Assembly (NCBI RefSeq): GCF_001263355.1
Contig: NZ_LGYO01000011.1
Location: forward strand, 1 to 64,000
Origin: Acetobacterium bakii
Lineage (GTDB): Bacteria; Bacillota; Clostridia; Eubacteriales; Eubacteriaceae
DNA length: 64,000 nt
Direction: 5' to 3'
Positions 39,129 to 46,090 of the stretch are shown in pieces. The notes below the pieces were generated by a model. It searched no databases, was not told the origin of the DNA, and was given only the letters and a program-made list of their open reading frames with translations. A program made the translations under genes and the position numbers. The stretch's first letter is position 1; each line of letters begins with the position of its first letter.

Positions 39129-40577
39129 ATGAAGAAAAGTATTTTAAAAAAACAATTAGATGGTCTGAATAATCAGAATCACAGTCGCTTTCACATGCCG
39201 GGACATAAGGGTCGTGGAGAAGACTTTAATATTTTCAATTATGATATTACGGAAATACCAGGGGCGGATAACCTTCACGATGCCCAGGGAATCATTGCTC
39301 AGGTACAGCAGAAATTAGCTGCGATCTATGGCAGTGACGAGGCGGCCATGCTGGTGAATGGCACCACCACAGGTATTCACAGCGCCATTCTGGGGGCCTG
39401 CTGTCCGGGAGATAAACTCATTATTCCGACCAACTGTCATCGCTCTGTTTTTGGAGCTCTGGCCCTGGGACGTATCGAAGGAGTGTTTATAACCCCGGAA
39501 TTTGACAAGCTCATGGGTTTCGCCAGGGAAATAACCCTGGCCAGTGTTAAGGAAGCCATTATAAGATATCCCGACAGTATCGGAATGGTTTTAACCAATC
39601 CCACCTATTACGGCACCACCAGTGATGTGAAAGCCATTGCCGGTTTTCTGCATCGGCAGAGAAAATTTCTGATTGTGGATGAAGCTCATGGCGCACATCT
39701 TCATTTTAACGATGCGCTGCCTCTTGATGCTATGGCCGCCGGAGCTGATATCAGCATCCAAAGCACCCATAAAATTTTGGGATCGCTGACCCAGAGTTCA
39801 TTGATTCATTTCCAGGGAAGCCGAATCAATCGCCAACGGGTAAAGTCCTTTCTGGCTCTGCTGCAAAGTTCATCACCCAGTTATCCCCTGATGATTTCCG
39901 TGGAAGAAGCGGTGGATAGCGCTTATGAAAAAGGTTCCGGGGTATTTAAGATGATAATAGATGCGCATCAGAATTTCTGTGACAAGCAGGGATCCAATGT
40001 GCCAATAACCCTTTATGCGGATGATGCGTCAAGCACCGGTTATGATCGGAGCAAATGGCTGTTTCATACCCAGGGGATTGCCGGAGACCAGGTGGAGGAA
40101 CTGCTTTCAAAAACCCATGGGATCCAATGTGAGATGTCCGGTAATAATCATGTCCTGGCCATGACCGGGATGGGAACCACCGCAGCCGATATTAACGCCT
40201 TAATCCTGGGGATTGCGGATTTGAATAAAAAAATAATGTCGGATGGATTTTCCGGTAAAGCTACTGTTCAAGATAAGCACCGAACAGAAACTGTTTTATT
40301 TAAAGATTCGATTAAAACAGAAATGCCGCTGTGGCAGGCCCTTTACAGCAATGAAAAAGAAAGTATACCGCTGGCAGAAGCAGTGAATCGTCTGGCCGGG
40401 GATTTTATTATACCCTATCCCCCGGGAATTCCGGTACTGCTGCCGGGAAGCAGGATCAGCCAGAAAATCATTGATGGTTTAAATCAGCTTATTGATAATA
40501 GTGTGGCAGTGGTTGGCATCCATGAAAACAGGGAATTGCTGTTACTTAAGGAAGAAGGAGCTAGGAATGAAGCATAA
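39129..40577 (+). CDS. PLP-dependent Orn/Lys/Arg decarboxylase family protein
   Basis: A 482-residue pyridoxal-phosphate enzyme of the small Orn/Lys/Arg decarboxylase group (YaaO-like). Visible marks are HMPGHKGRG near residue 24, the PLP-ring region VNGTTTGIHSAILG, VDEAHGAHLHF and the lysine in QSTHKILGSLTQSS near 219, with a C-terminal domain (PYPPGIPVLLPG). It probably makes a polyamine precursor; which amino acid is unclear. A TATAAT box lies at 39093-39098, but no convincing ribosome site precedes the ATG. tmk overlaps its 3' end. Confidence 0.88.
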   Translation: MKKSILKKQLDGLNNQNHSRFHMPGHKGRGEDFNIFNYDITEIPGADNLHDAQGIIAQVQQKLAAIYGSDEAAMLVNGTTTGIHSAILGACCPGDKLIIPTNCHRSVFGALALGRIEGVFITPEFDKLMGFAREITLASVKEAIIRYPDSIGMVLTNPTYYGTTSDVKAIAGFLHRQRKFLIVDEAHGAHLHFNDALPLDAMAAGADISIQSTHKILGSLTQSSLIHFQGSRINRQRVKSFLALLQSSSPSYPLMISVEEAVDSAYEKGSGVFKMIIDAHQNFCDKQGSNVPITLYADDASSTGYDRSKWLFHTQGIAGDQVEELLSKTHGIQCEMSGNNHVLAMTGMGTTAADINALILGIADLNKKIMSDGFSGKATVQDKHRTETVLFKDSIKTEMPLWQALYSNEKESIPLAEAVNRLAGDFIIPYPPGIPVLLPGSRISQKIIDGLNQLIDNSVAVVGIHENRELLLLKEEGARNEA

Positions 40578-41262
40578 AGGAAAACTCATTGTCATCGAAG
40601 GCGTCGATGGCTGCGGCAAAGAAACACAAACCAAACGCCTTTATGAGCGATTCAGGGAAGCCGGCCAAAAGGTCATGACGATCTCCTATCCCCGGTATGA
40701 TAAAGAATCCTCGGCAATGGTAAAATTATACCTCAGCGGTGCCTTTGGGGAGAACCCCGAAGATGTAAGCCCTTATATTGCCTCAACTTTTTATACCGCC
40801 GATCGTTATGCTTCATATAAAGAAGATTACGAGGTATTCTTGAATAATGGCGGAATCGTCTTAATGGACCGCTATACCACTTCTAATATGGTTCATCAGG
40901 CGGGAAAAATAAGGGATTCCCACGCGCGCAAACAATTTTTGGCGTGGCTTTGGGACTATGAATTTAAGCTCTTTGGTTTACCGATACCAGATCAGGTTTT
41001 CTTTTTAAACATTCCCCCGGCGGTCAATCAGAAGCTGATCGAGAACCGCAAAAATAAAATGACCGGAAATGCTGAAAAGGATATTCATGAAAAAAGCCCG
41101 GAACATTTAAACGATGCCTATATGAGTGCTTTGGCACTGGTTGATGAATACGCCTGGATTGAGATTCGCTGCATTAGTAAAGGGGAGCTCAGGAGCATTG
41201 AAGATATACATGAAGAAATTTGGAATTATTTAAACATCAAGGAGGATAATACCGATGCTTGA
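40567..41262 (+). CDS. tmk: Thymidylate kinase
   Basis: Phosphorylates dTMP to dTDP. The 231-residue protein has the P-loop IEGVDGCGKETQTKRL near residue 8 and the DRYTTSN (DRx) motif near 98, and is somewhat longer than the E. coli enzyme, as in many Clostridia. GGAG lies six bases before the ATG at 40567; the gene overlaps the decarboxylase by 11 bases and the next gene by eight. The speA-like/tmk/holB/yaaT order matches Firmicute convention. Confidence 0.9.
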   Translation: MKHKGKLIVIEGVDGCGKETQTKRLYERFREAGQKVMTISYPRYDKESSAMVKLYLSGAFGENPEDVSPYIASTFYTADRYASYKEDYEVFLNNGGIVLMDRYTTSNMVHQAGKIRDSHARKQFLAWLWDYEFKLFGLPIPDQVFFLNIPPAVNQKLIENRKNKMTGNAEKDIHEKSPEHLNDAYMSALALVDEYAWIEIRCISKGELRSIEDIHEEIWNYLNIKEDNTDA

Positions 41263-41545
41263 AGATCAATATACATATTTAACAATGGCGAACTCGGATA
41301 TCGATATGGTATTGTTGAAAAATTATTTAAGTGCTAACGGCATTCCGGTGATTACCCGGGAAAAAGGCTTTGGCGGTCCCATTCGCAGTATTTTTATGGG
41401 GAATTTCACACCTGCCCATATCGAAGTGTTTGTAAAAGAAAGTGACTATGACGAGGCCGTTAGACTTCTGGATTATGAGGAATTCAGCGCTGAACTGGAT
41501 GAAGAATTATGGATGGAAGAAGAAAAAGAAAAAAAATCCCATTAA
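41255..41545 (+). CDS. DUF2007 domain protein
   Basis: A 96-residue protein with a DUF2007 domain over residues 5-75 (an alpha-beta fold related to PII-like proteins, proposed signal-transducing role, not demonstrated). MANSDIDMVLLKNYLSANGI and EVFVKESDYDEAVRLL are the recognisable parts. The last 20 residues are almost all Glu and Lys. It overlaps tmk by eight bases and precedes holB, so it may be an accessory of that operon. Confidence 0.75.
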   Translation: MLEDQYTYLTMANSDIDMVLLKNYLSANGIPVITREKGFGGPIRSIFMGNFTPAHIEVFVKESDYDEAVRLLDYEEFSAELDEELWMEEEKEKKSH

Positions 41546-41574
41546 ATAAAGGGACTTCATGAAAGGGAAGAGGA

Positions 41575-42567
41575 ATGCTTGAAAAAATCAAAGGACATCA
41601 CACCATTACCGAACACCTGAAAAAAGAAATCTTATCAGGTGGAGTAAGTCACGCCTATTTGTTCACAGGCATTAATGGGGTCGGAAAAAAGAAAACCGCT
41701 TTAGAGTTTGCCAAGAGCCTACTTTGTACGGCGACTGAAAATAAACCCTGTGGGCGGTGTTCGGTGTGCAGCCAAATTGATCATGGCAACCATCCCGATG
41801 TTCAGGTGATTACTCCCAAAGAAGGCGAAACAACCATAAAGATTACCCAGGTCAGGGAAATGGTCGGGAAGCTGTCAATTAAGCCCTATACCGGAGATCT
41901 GCGGATGATCATTATCGATGATGCTGATTGCATGACACCGGAAGCTCAAAACAGTCTACTTAAATCCCTTGAGGAACCGTTAAGCTACAATTTGTTTGTG
42001 CTGTTGACGACCCATCCGCAATCCATTCTGACCACGATTCGTTCCCGCTGTCAGAGCTATTATTTTCATCCGCTGAACAATGAGGTTGTGGCAGCGATTC
42101 TTAAAGCAGAAACAGAATATGACAGCGCGGCCATTAATGGGGTGCTGCATCAATCCGGCGGTTCCCCGGGAATGGGCCTTTACCTTTTGGCGAACAGTGA
42201 CATTCAAAATGAACGAAAACTTTTTTTAAGAGATGTTTACCATCTTTTAAAAGGCGATGAACTTAAGGTCTTTGCACTGGCGGAAAGCTTATCAAAAGAT
42301 AAGGCCCTGAGTGAAGAGCGGCTGGGTTTTTTAATTCAATGGTTTTATGAGGTGGGATTGCTGCTGCAAAGTTTTGAGCTGGCTGAGGGACAACAGCCGG
42401 ATGAAGCCCATATCGCCTACCTGAAAATACTGAATAATGAAAAGAATGAAGCTATCTTGAAAACTTTGTTTGAAATGATGGCAATTCTACAATATAATGT
42501 TAACTTAAGACTGCAATGGGAAATGACTTTCATTAAAATAATGGAAATTCAGAAAGGATACAACTAA
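41575..42567 (+). CDS. holB: DNA polymerase III subunit delta'
   Basis: A 330-residue clamp-loader subunit. The AAA+ fold shows a P-loop-like GINGVGKKKTALEFAK near 30, a zinc module with CGRCSVCSQIDHGNHPD near 61-76, DDADCMTPEAQNSLLKSLEEP, and the sensor segment TTIRSRCQ. It ends one base into yaaT (TAATG overlap), a pairing seen across Firmicutes. Confidence 0.94.
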   Translation: MLEKIKGHHTITEHLKKEILSGGVSHAYLFTGINGVGKKKTALEFAKSLLCTATENKPCGRCSVCSQIDHGNHPDVQVITPKEGETTIKITQVREMVGKLSIKPYTGDLRMIIIDDADCMTPEAQNSLLKSLEEPLSYNLFVLLTTHPQSILTTIRSRCQSYYFHPLNNEVVAAILKAETEYDSAAINGVLHQSGGSPGMGLYLLANSDIQNERKLFLRDVYHLLKGDELKVFALAESLSKDKALSEERLGFLIQWFYEVGLLLQSFELAEGQQPDEAHIAYLKILNNEKNEAILKTLFEMMAILQYNVNLRLQWEMTFIKIMEIQKGYN

Positions 42568-43406
42568 TGGAAAAATCAGTCGTCGGTGTACGATTTAAAA
42601 AAGTTGGAAAAATATATTACTTCGATCCACTGGAATTTGAATTGAATCAATTTGATCCGGTAATCGTTGAAACAGTCCGCGGGATTGAATATGGCGAGAT
42701 TGCTCTGGCAAAACGCTTAGTGGGCGAAGAGGAGATTGTTGCACCGGTAAAGCCGGTGATCCGCAAGGCAACTGAAAAGGATACCAAAGATTTCGAAAAA
42801 TTAAAAGCGAAGGAAGCCGAAGCGAAGGATATTTTCATAGCCAAGGCAAAAAAGCATAAGCTTGAAATGAAGCTTATTGATGTGGAATATACCTTTGATC
42901 ATAAAAAGGCGATTTTTTATTTTACCGCTGATGGTCGGGTTGACTTTCGCGAGCTGGTAAAAGATTTGGCATCAATCTTTAAAGTTCGTATTGAACTAAG
43001 ACAAATCGGGGTCCGGGATGAGGCAAAACTCTTTAAAGGCCTGGGCGTCTGCGGACGAACCACTTGCTGTGCACAATGGCTTGGTGAATTTACACCGGTA
43101 TCCATTAAAATGGCCAAAGAACAAAACCTTTCCTTAAATTCGACTAAGATTTCAGGGATCTGCGGGCGGCTTTTATGTTGTCTGACCTATGAACAGGAGT
43201 TTTATGAAGATGTTTCAAAAAAGCTACCCAGGGTGGGACAACGGGTTATTACCGCAGACGGCGAAGGTGAGGTATTTAAGCTCAGCATTCTCGAAGAAAC
43301 CGTTTTCGTTAAAATTCAGGTTAGTAAAGATGAAACCGAGGTTAAAAAGTATAAATTAGAGGAAATTGAAGTAAAAAAGTTTGAAAAAACAAAAAAAGAC
43401 AAATAA
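42567..43406 (+). CDS. yaaT: YaaT/RicT, PSP1-domain protein
   Basis: A 279-residue PSP1 protein. In B. subtilis YaaT (RicT) forms an Fe-S complex with YlbF and YmcA that stimulates RNase Y-dependent mRNA processing and phosphorelay flow. The cysteine pairs CGRTTCC near 156-162 and CGRLLCC near 192-198 are intact, consistent with cluster binding. The C-terminus is lysine-rich. It is translationally coupled to holB. Partner genes are not in this window. Confidence 0.93.
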   Translation: MEKSVVGVRFKKVGKIYYFDPLEFELNQFDPVIVETVRGIEYGEIALAKRLVGEEEIVAPVKPVIRKATEKDTKDFEKLKAKEAEAKDIFIAKAKKHKLEMKLIDVEYTFDHKKAIFYFTADGRVDFRELVKDLASIFKVRIELRQIGVRDEAKLFKGLGVCGRTTCCAQWLGEFTPVSIKMAKEQNLSLNSTKISGICGRLLCCLTYEQEFYEDVSKKLPRVGQRVITADGEGEVFKLSILEETVFVKIQVSKDETEVKKYKLEEIEVKKFEKTKKDK

Positions 43407-43411
43407 TCATC

Positions 43412-43439
43412 TTGATTTCGAGACAAAAAAGGTTATAAT
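43412..43439 (+). promoter_or_regulatory. Ferredoxin gene promoter
   Basis: TTGATT (43412-43417), 16 bases, TATAAT (43434-43439), 35 bases before the ferredoxin ATG. Confidence 0.75.
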
Positions 43440-43473
43440 AAGAATGTTCTTAATGATAAAAGGAGGGTTTTCA

Positions 43474-43638
43474 ATGGCTTATAAAATTACAGATGAATGT
43501 ATTGCTTGTGGTTCTTGCATGGACGTATGTCCAGTAGAAGCAATTTCCGAAGGCGATATCTACGTTATTGACGCAGCTAAATGTACTGATTGTGGCACTT
43601 GTGCAGAACAATGTCCAGTAGAAGCAATTGTTGAATAA
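43474..43638 (+). CDS. 2[4Fe-4S] ferredoxin
   Basis: A 54-residue clostridial-type ferredoxin with two complete cluster motifs, CIACGSCMDVCPVEA (residues 9-23) and CTDCGTCAEQCPVEA near the end. Such proteins are the main low-potential electron carriers for hydrogenases, CO dehydrogenase and Rnf in acetogens. AGGAGG precedes the ATG at 43474. It is monocistronic with its own promoter and terminator, and codon use looks biased as for an abundant protein. Confidence 0.97.
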   Translation: MAYKITDECIACGSCMDVCPVEAISEGDIYVIDAAKCTDCGTCAEQCPVEAIVE

Positions 43639-43654
43639 TTAGCAGCAAACAAAA

Positions 43655-43694
43655 AAAGACACCTTTTGGATTACGCTAAAAGGTGTCTTTGTCT
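43655..43694 (+). terminator. Terminator after ferredoxin
   Basis: AAAGACACCTTTT (43655-43667) pairs with AAAAGGTGTCTTT (43678-43690), then GTCTTTT. Confidence 0.9.
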
Positions 43695-43817
43695 TTTATC
43701 CCATAACACTATTTTTACTGTCTCAGAACCTGATAAAATGCTTGTAAGTGGGGCGCATCATACCCCAGACCTAAAATAAAAAGAATGGATATTTTTTATA
43801 TCCACAGGAGGAAGAAA

Positions 43818-43979
43818 ATGCAAAAATATGTATGTGATGTTTGTGGTTATGTGTATGATCCAGAAGTTGGGGATCCAGACAACGGCGTAGCACCAGGAAC
43901 TTCTTTTGAAGATATCCCAGAAGATTGGGTTTGTCCTTTATGTGGGGTTTCTAAAGAAGACTTCTCACCTGAAGACTGA
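43818..43979 (+). CDS. Rubredoxin
   Basis: A 53-residue rubredoxin with both iron-binding knuckles, [18 protein letters not shown] and [13 protein letters not shown], and the usual loop between them. It carries single electrons, for instance to oxygen- or peroxide-detoxifying enzymes. AGGAGG lies upstream of the ATG at 43818. It is a separate transcription unit beside the ferredoxin. Confidence 0.98.
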   Translation: MQKYVCDVCGYVYDPEVGDPDNGVAPGTSFEDIPEDWVCPLCGVSKEDFSPED

Positions 43980-43998
43980 CAATCAGTAAAAAGAGTTG

Positions 43999-44028
43999 AA
44001 AAAAAGAGCCGAGGCTCTTTTTTTTATG
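43999..44028 (+). terminator. Terminator after rubredoxin
   Basis: AAAGAGCC/GGCTCTTT stem around GA, followed by a long T-tract. Confidence 0.85.
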
Positions 44029-44075
44029 GATTTATTGGGTTATAATAAAGATCAATCTTAAATACTGGAGGCACT

Positions 44076-44570
44076 ATGGCAGTAAAAGCGCGAGAAACCC
44101 TGGAAGCCAAACAATTAAACTTGGTGGCAATGGTGATTCTGTTTGCGGTGATCATCGGGTACACTTTTCTATACAACCAGGTGATGAATGCAATGGATAA
44201 TTACCAACTGAAAACAATGATCGGTGTTGTGGCATTGATGGTGATGATCGTAGCCTTTTTATTGTCACTTCGCTTCATTACCACCACCTACGAAATGACC
44301 TTGACCCATGATCGGTTAAAAATTATTCGGAAAATATTTTTCTGGAAAAAGGAAGTCGCCGATATTGGTATGAATGAGATTAATGAGCTGATTTTGTTGA
44401 GGGATTCAAAAAAAGTTGAGGGCACCACACGGAATTTCACATTGGGAAATATTGAAGGAAAGCGAAAATATGCACTTCACTTTATGCGACAGGGAAAAAT
44501 TTGCTGTGCAAAAGTCCAATTTTCAGGAAAATTCTATGATTCTTTAAAAAAACAGGTCAAAATAGAATAG
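44076..44570 (+). CDS. Small membrane protein with PH-like C-terminal region, unknown
   Basis: A 164-residue protein with two adjacent membrane helices (about 17-35 and 46-66) followed by a soluble region of about 95 residues. The segment TYEMTLTHDRLKIIRKIFFWKKEVADIGM resembles bacterial PH-like (YdbS/YcxB-type) domains in layout, but I cannot name a family. GGAGG precedes the ATG, and TATAAT occurs at 44041-44046. It is a single gene between two terminators. Confidence 0.7.
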   Translation: MAVKARETLEAKQLNLVAMVILFAVIIGYTFLYNQVMNAMDNYQLKTMIGVVALMVMIVAFLLSLRFITTTYEMTLTHDRLKIIRKIFFWKKEVADIGMNEINELILLRDSKKVEGTTRNFTLGNIEGKRKYALHFMRQGKICCAKVQFSGKFYDSLKKQVKIE

Positions 44571-44640
44571 CTTAAGGGAAGCTTAAGGATGATAGGGTAT
44601 TATTTAGTCATAACAAGTTACCCTCTTTCAAAGTTTTTAG

Positions 44641-44677
44641 AAAAAACCAAGTGCTTTCACACGGCCTTGGTTTTTTT
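44641..44677 (+). terminator. Terminator after the 44076 gene
   Basis: AAAACCAAG pairs with CTTGGTTTT around a 14-base loop, followed by T-rich sequence. Confidence 0.85.
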
Positions 44678-44807
44678 CTTTTTTGTAGTTTGGATAGATG
44701 GGAATAAAAAACTTAAAAAGCTAAAAACCATAAGTTGAAAATAGAGACTGTTTTTTTCTCATTAATCGGGTATAATAAGAATATTATAAAAGGAAAGGGT
44801 GTTTACT

Positions 44808-45383
44808 ATGGAAATTGTTGCTATTATGGGAAGCCATCGCAATGGACATAATACGGAAAAGGCACTAGACTTTTTTTTAAGTCAGATCAAAGGCAAGCAT
44901 GAAGTTAATATCTTTAATGTAAATAAAGTACGAGTTGAACCATGTAAAGCTTGTGATTATTGCATACCTCATCAGGGTGAGTGTGTCATTAAAGATGATG
45001 CAATGACAGAGATTTATAAAAAGTTTGAAACCTGTGATTTGTTAATTATTGCAAGTCCGGTATATTTCAGTGCCCTTCCGTCAAAGATCAAAGCGATCAT
45101 CGATCGAACACAAATGCTTTATAATTTAAAAGATAAATCAATTATTAAACCTAAAAAACTAGTGGTTATCGCCCTAGGCGGTGCACCACATTACCCTCGT
45201 CAGTTCCAGGCCATTGATAATACCCTGGAATGGTATAAAAAAACCCTGAGCTGTGATGAAATTGGCTTTGTTGGGTTTTCTCACACGGATGATGTTGGGA
45301 CTATGAAAAATAAAAAATCATTGGAAGCATTGGAAGCTCTTGGGGACAAAGTAAATACAATTGCGAACAAAATGGAAAAATAA
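44808..45383 (+). CDS. Iron-sulfur flavoprotein-like (NADPH-dependent FMN reductase family)
   Basis: A 191-residue flavodoxin-fold protein. The N-terminal IMGSHRNGHNTEKAL is the FMN phosphate loop. Cysteines 46, 49, 52 and 59 (CKACDYCIPHQGEC) form the compact C-x2-C-x2-C-x6-C motif of archaeal and clostridial iron-sulfur flavoproteins, which carry one [4Fe-4S] and FMN and act in electron transfer. The ATG at 44808 has better ribosome-site spacing (AGGAAAGG) than a GTG three codons upstream. A thioredoxin gene follows after 14 bases, suggesting a redox pair. Confidence 0.85.
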   Translation: MEIVAIMGSHRNGHNTEKALDFFLSQIKGKHEVNIFNVNKVRVEPCKACDYCIPHQGECVIKDDAMTEIYKKFETCDLLIIASPVYFSALPSKIKAIIDRTQMLYNLKDKSIIKPKKLVVIALGGAPHYPRQFQAIDNTLEWYKKTLSCDEIGFVGFSHTDDVGTMKNKKSLEALEALGDKVNTIANKMEK

Positions 45384-45397
45384 AAGGAGGAAATAAA

Positions 45398-45718
45398 ATG
45401 GCTAAAATCATTAATGAAAATGAATTCAAAGAACTTGTTATACAAAGCAAGGGCGTTGTACTGGTGGATTTTTTTGCGACATGGTGTGGTCCCTGTAAAG
45501 CATTGACTCCAATTTTAGAGGAAGTCGCTACTGAAACAAAGGGAAAAGCAGAAATTTTAAAACTTGATATTGATCAAAATCAAAGCTTGGCCAGAGAATA
45601 TAAGGTTATGAGTGTTCCAACCATGAAAATATTTAAAAATGGAGAGCCTGTCGAAACCATTGTGGGTCTTCAAACAAAGAGTGTCTTAGTGGAAAAATTA
45701 AACTATTACGCAGGCTAA
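45398..45718 (+). CDS. trxA: Thioredoxin
   Basis: A 106-residue thioredoxin with FFATWCGPCK near residue 28 and the cis-proline loop SVPTMKIF. AAGGAGG precedes the ATG. It is co-transcribed with the iron-sulfur flavoprotein, which could be its electron donor, since no classical thioredoxin reductase gene is next to it. Downstream come the terminator-like hairpin, structured element copy 3 and a terminator. Confidence 0.95.
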   Translation: MAKIINENEFKELVIQSKGVVLVDFFATWCGPCKALTPILEEVATETKGKAEILKLDIDQNQSLAREYKVMSVPTMKIFKNGEPVETIVGLQTKSVLVEKLNYYAG

Positions 45719-45734
45719 GTCAGTTTATTAGAAA

Positions 45735-45757
45735 AGACCACTTCAATGAAATGATCT
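45735..45757 (+). repeat. Terminator-like hairpin without T-tract, upstream of element copy 3
   Basis: AGACCACTTCAATGAA (45735-45750) begins a weak hairpin ending in GATCT. Fifteen of these 16 bases recur at 45902-45917 as the 5' arm of the real terminator, 167 bases downstream. This copies the arrangement at 4080-4283. Confidence 0.7.
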
Positions 45758-45777
45758 CCGATTGTCGATAAACTACC

Positions 45778-45875
45778 GTACCGACCAATTATTAATCAGT
45801 TGTATGCTTCAATTCGTACAGTCTAAGGACTGTTCGCCTTGATGCACACAACACGATGTAATAAATTGTCGGTAC
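45778..45875 (-). repeat. Structured hairpin element, diverged copy 3 (inverted)
   Basis: A 98-bp relative of the elements at 4120 and 48067, in reverse orientation. Outer stem 45778-45794 with 45859-45875 (15 of 17 pair), middle stem 45799-45807 with 45844-45852, apical stem 45818-45823 with 45828-45833 and a four-base loop. On the minus strand the core reads GCATCAAGGCGAACAGTC-CTTA-GACTGTACGA; copies 1 and 2 read GCATCATGGCGAACAGGC-loop-GCCTGT(A/G)CGA. Most stem differences keep pairing. The outer stem has an unrelated sequence but the same position and similar length. Confidence 0.75.
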
Positions 45876-45901
45876 TGCTTTATGTGTTTGGCAACAGTCT
45901 C

Positions 45902-45930
45902 AGACCACTTCAACGAAGCGGTCTTTTTTT
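45902..45930 (+). terminator. Terminator downstream of trxA and element copy 3
   Basis: AGACCaCTT (45902-45910) pairs with AAGcGGTCT (45916-45924), followed by seven T. Confidence 0.9.
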
Positions 45931-46034
45931 ATGGATTCAATTATTAAAACTTAAATAAAATAAGGAGATCGTTTTCATTTTAGACAAAGTGATGAATATG
46001 TAAAAATTCCCGACATTTAAAGACAATCGTTTAA

Positions 46035-46062
46035 TTACAATAGGTTAACTCAGTGCTATACT
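46035..46062 (+). promoter_or_regulatory. Promoter of the YhgE-like gene
   Basis: TTACAA (46035-46040), 16 bases, TATACT (46057-46062) with an extended TG. The rest of 45931-46090 is A/T-rich with no other clear signal; a TetR operator is expected here but I could not pick a convincing palindrome. Confidence 0.6.
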
Positions 46063-46090
46063 CCATAAAGCAAAAGAATGGAGCGAACGA

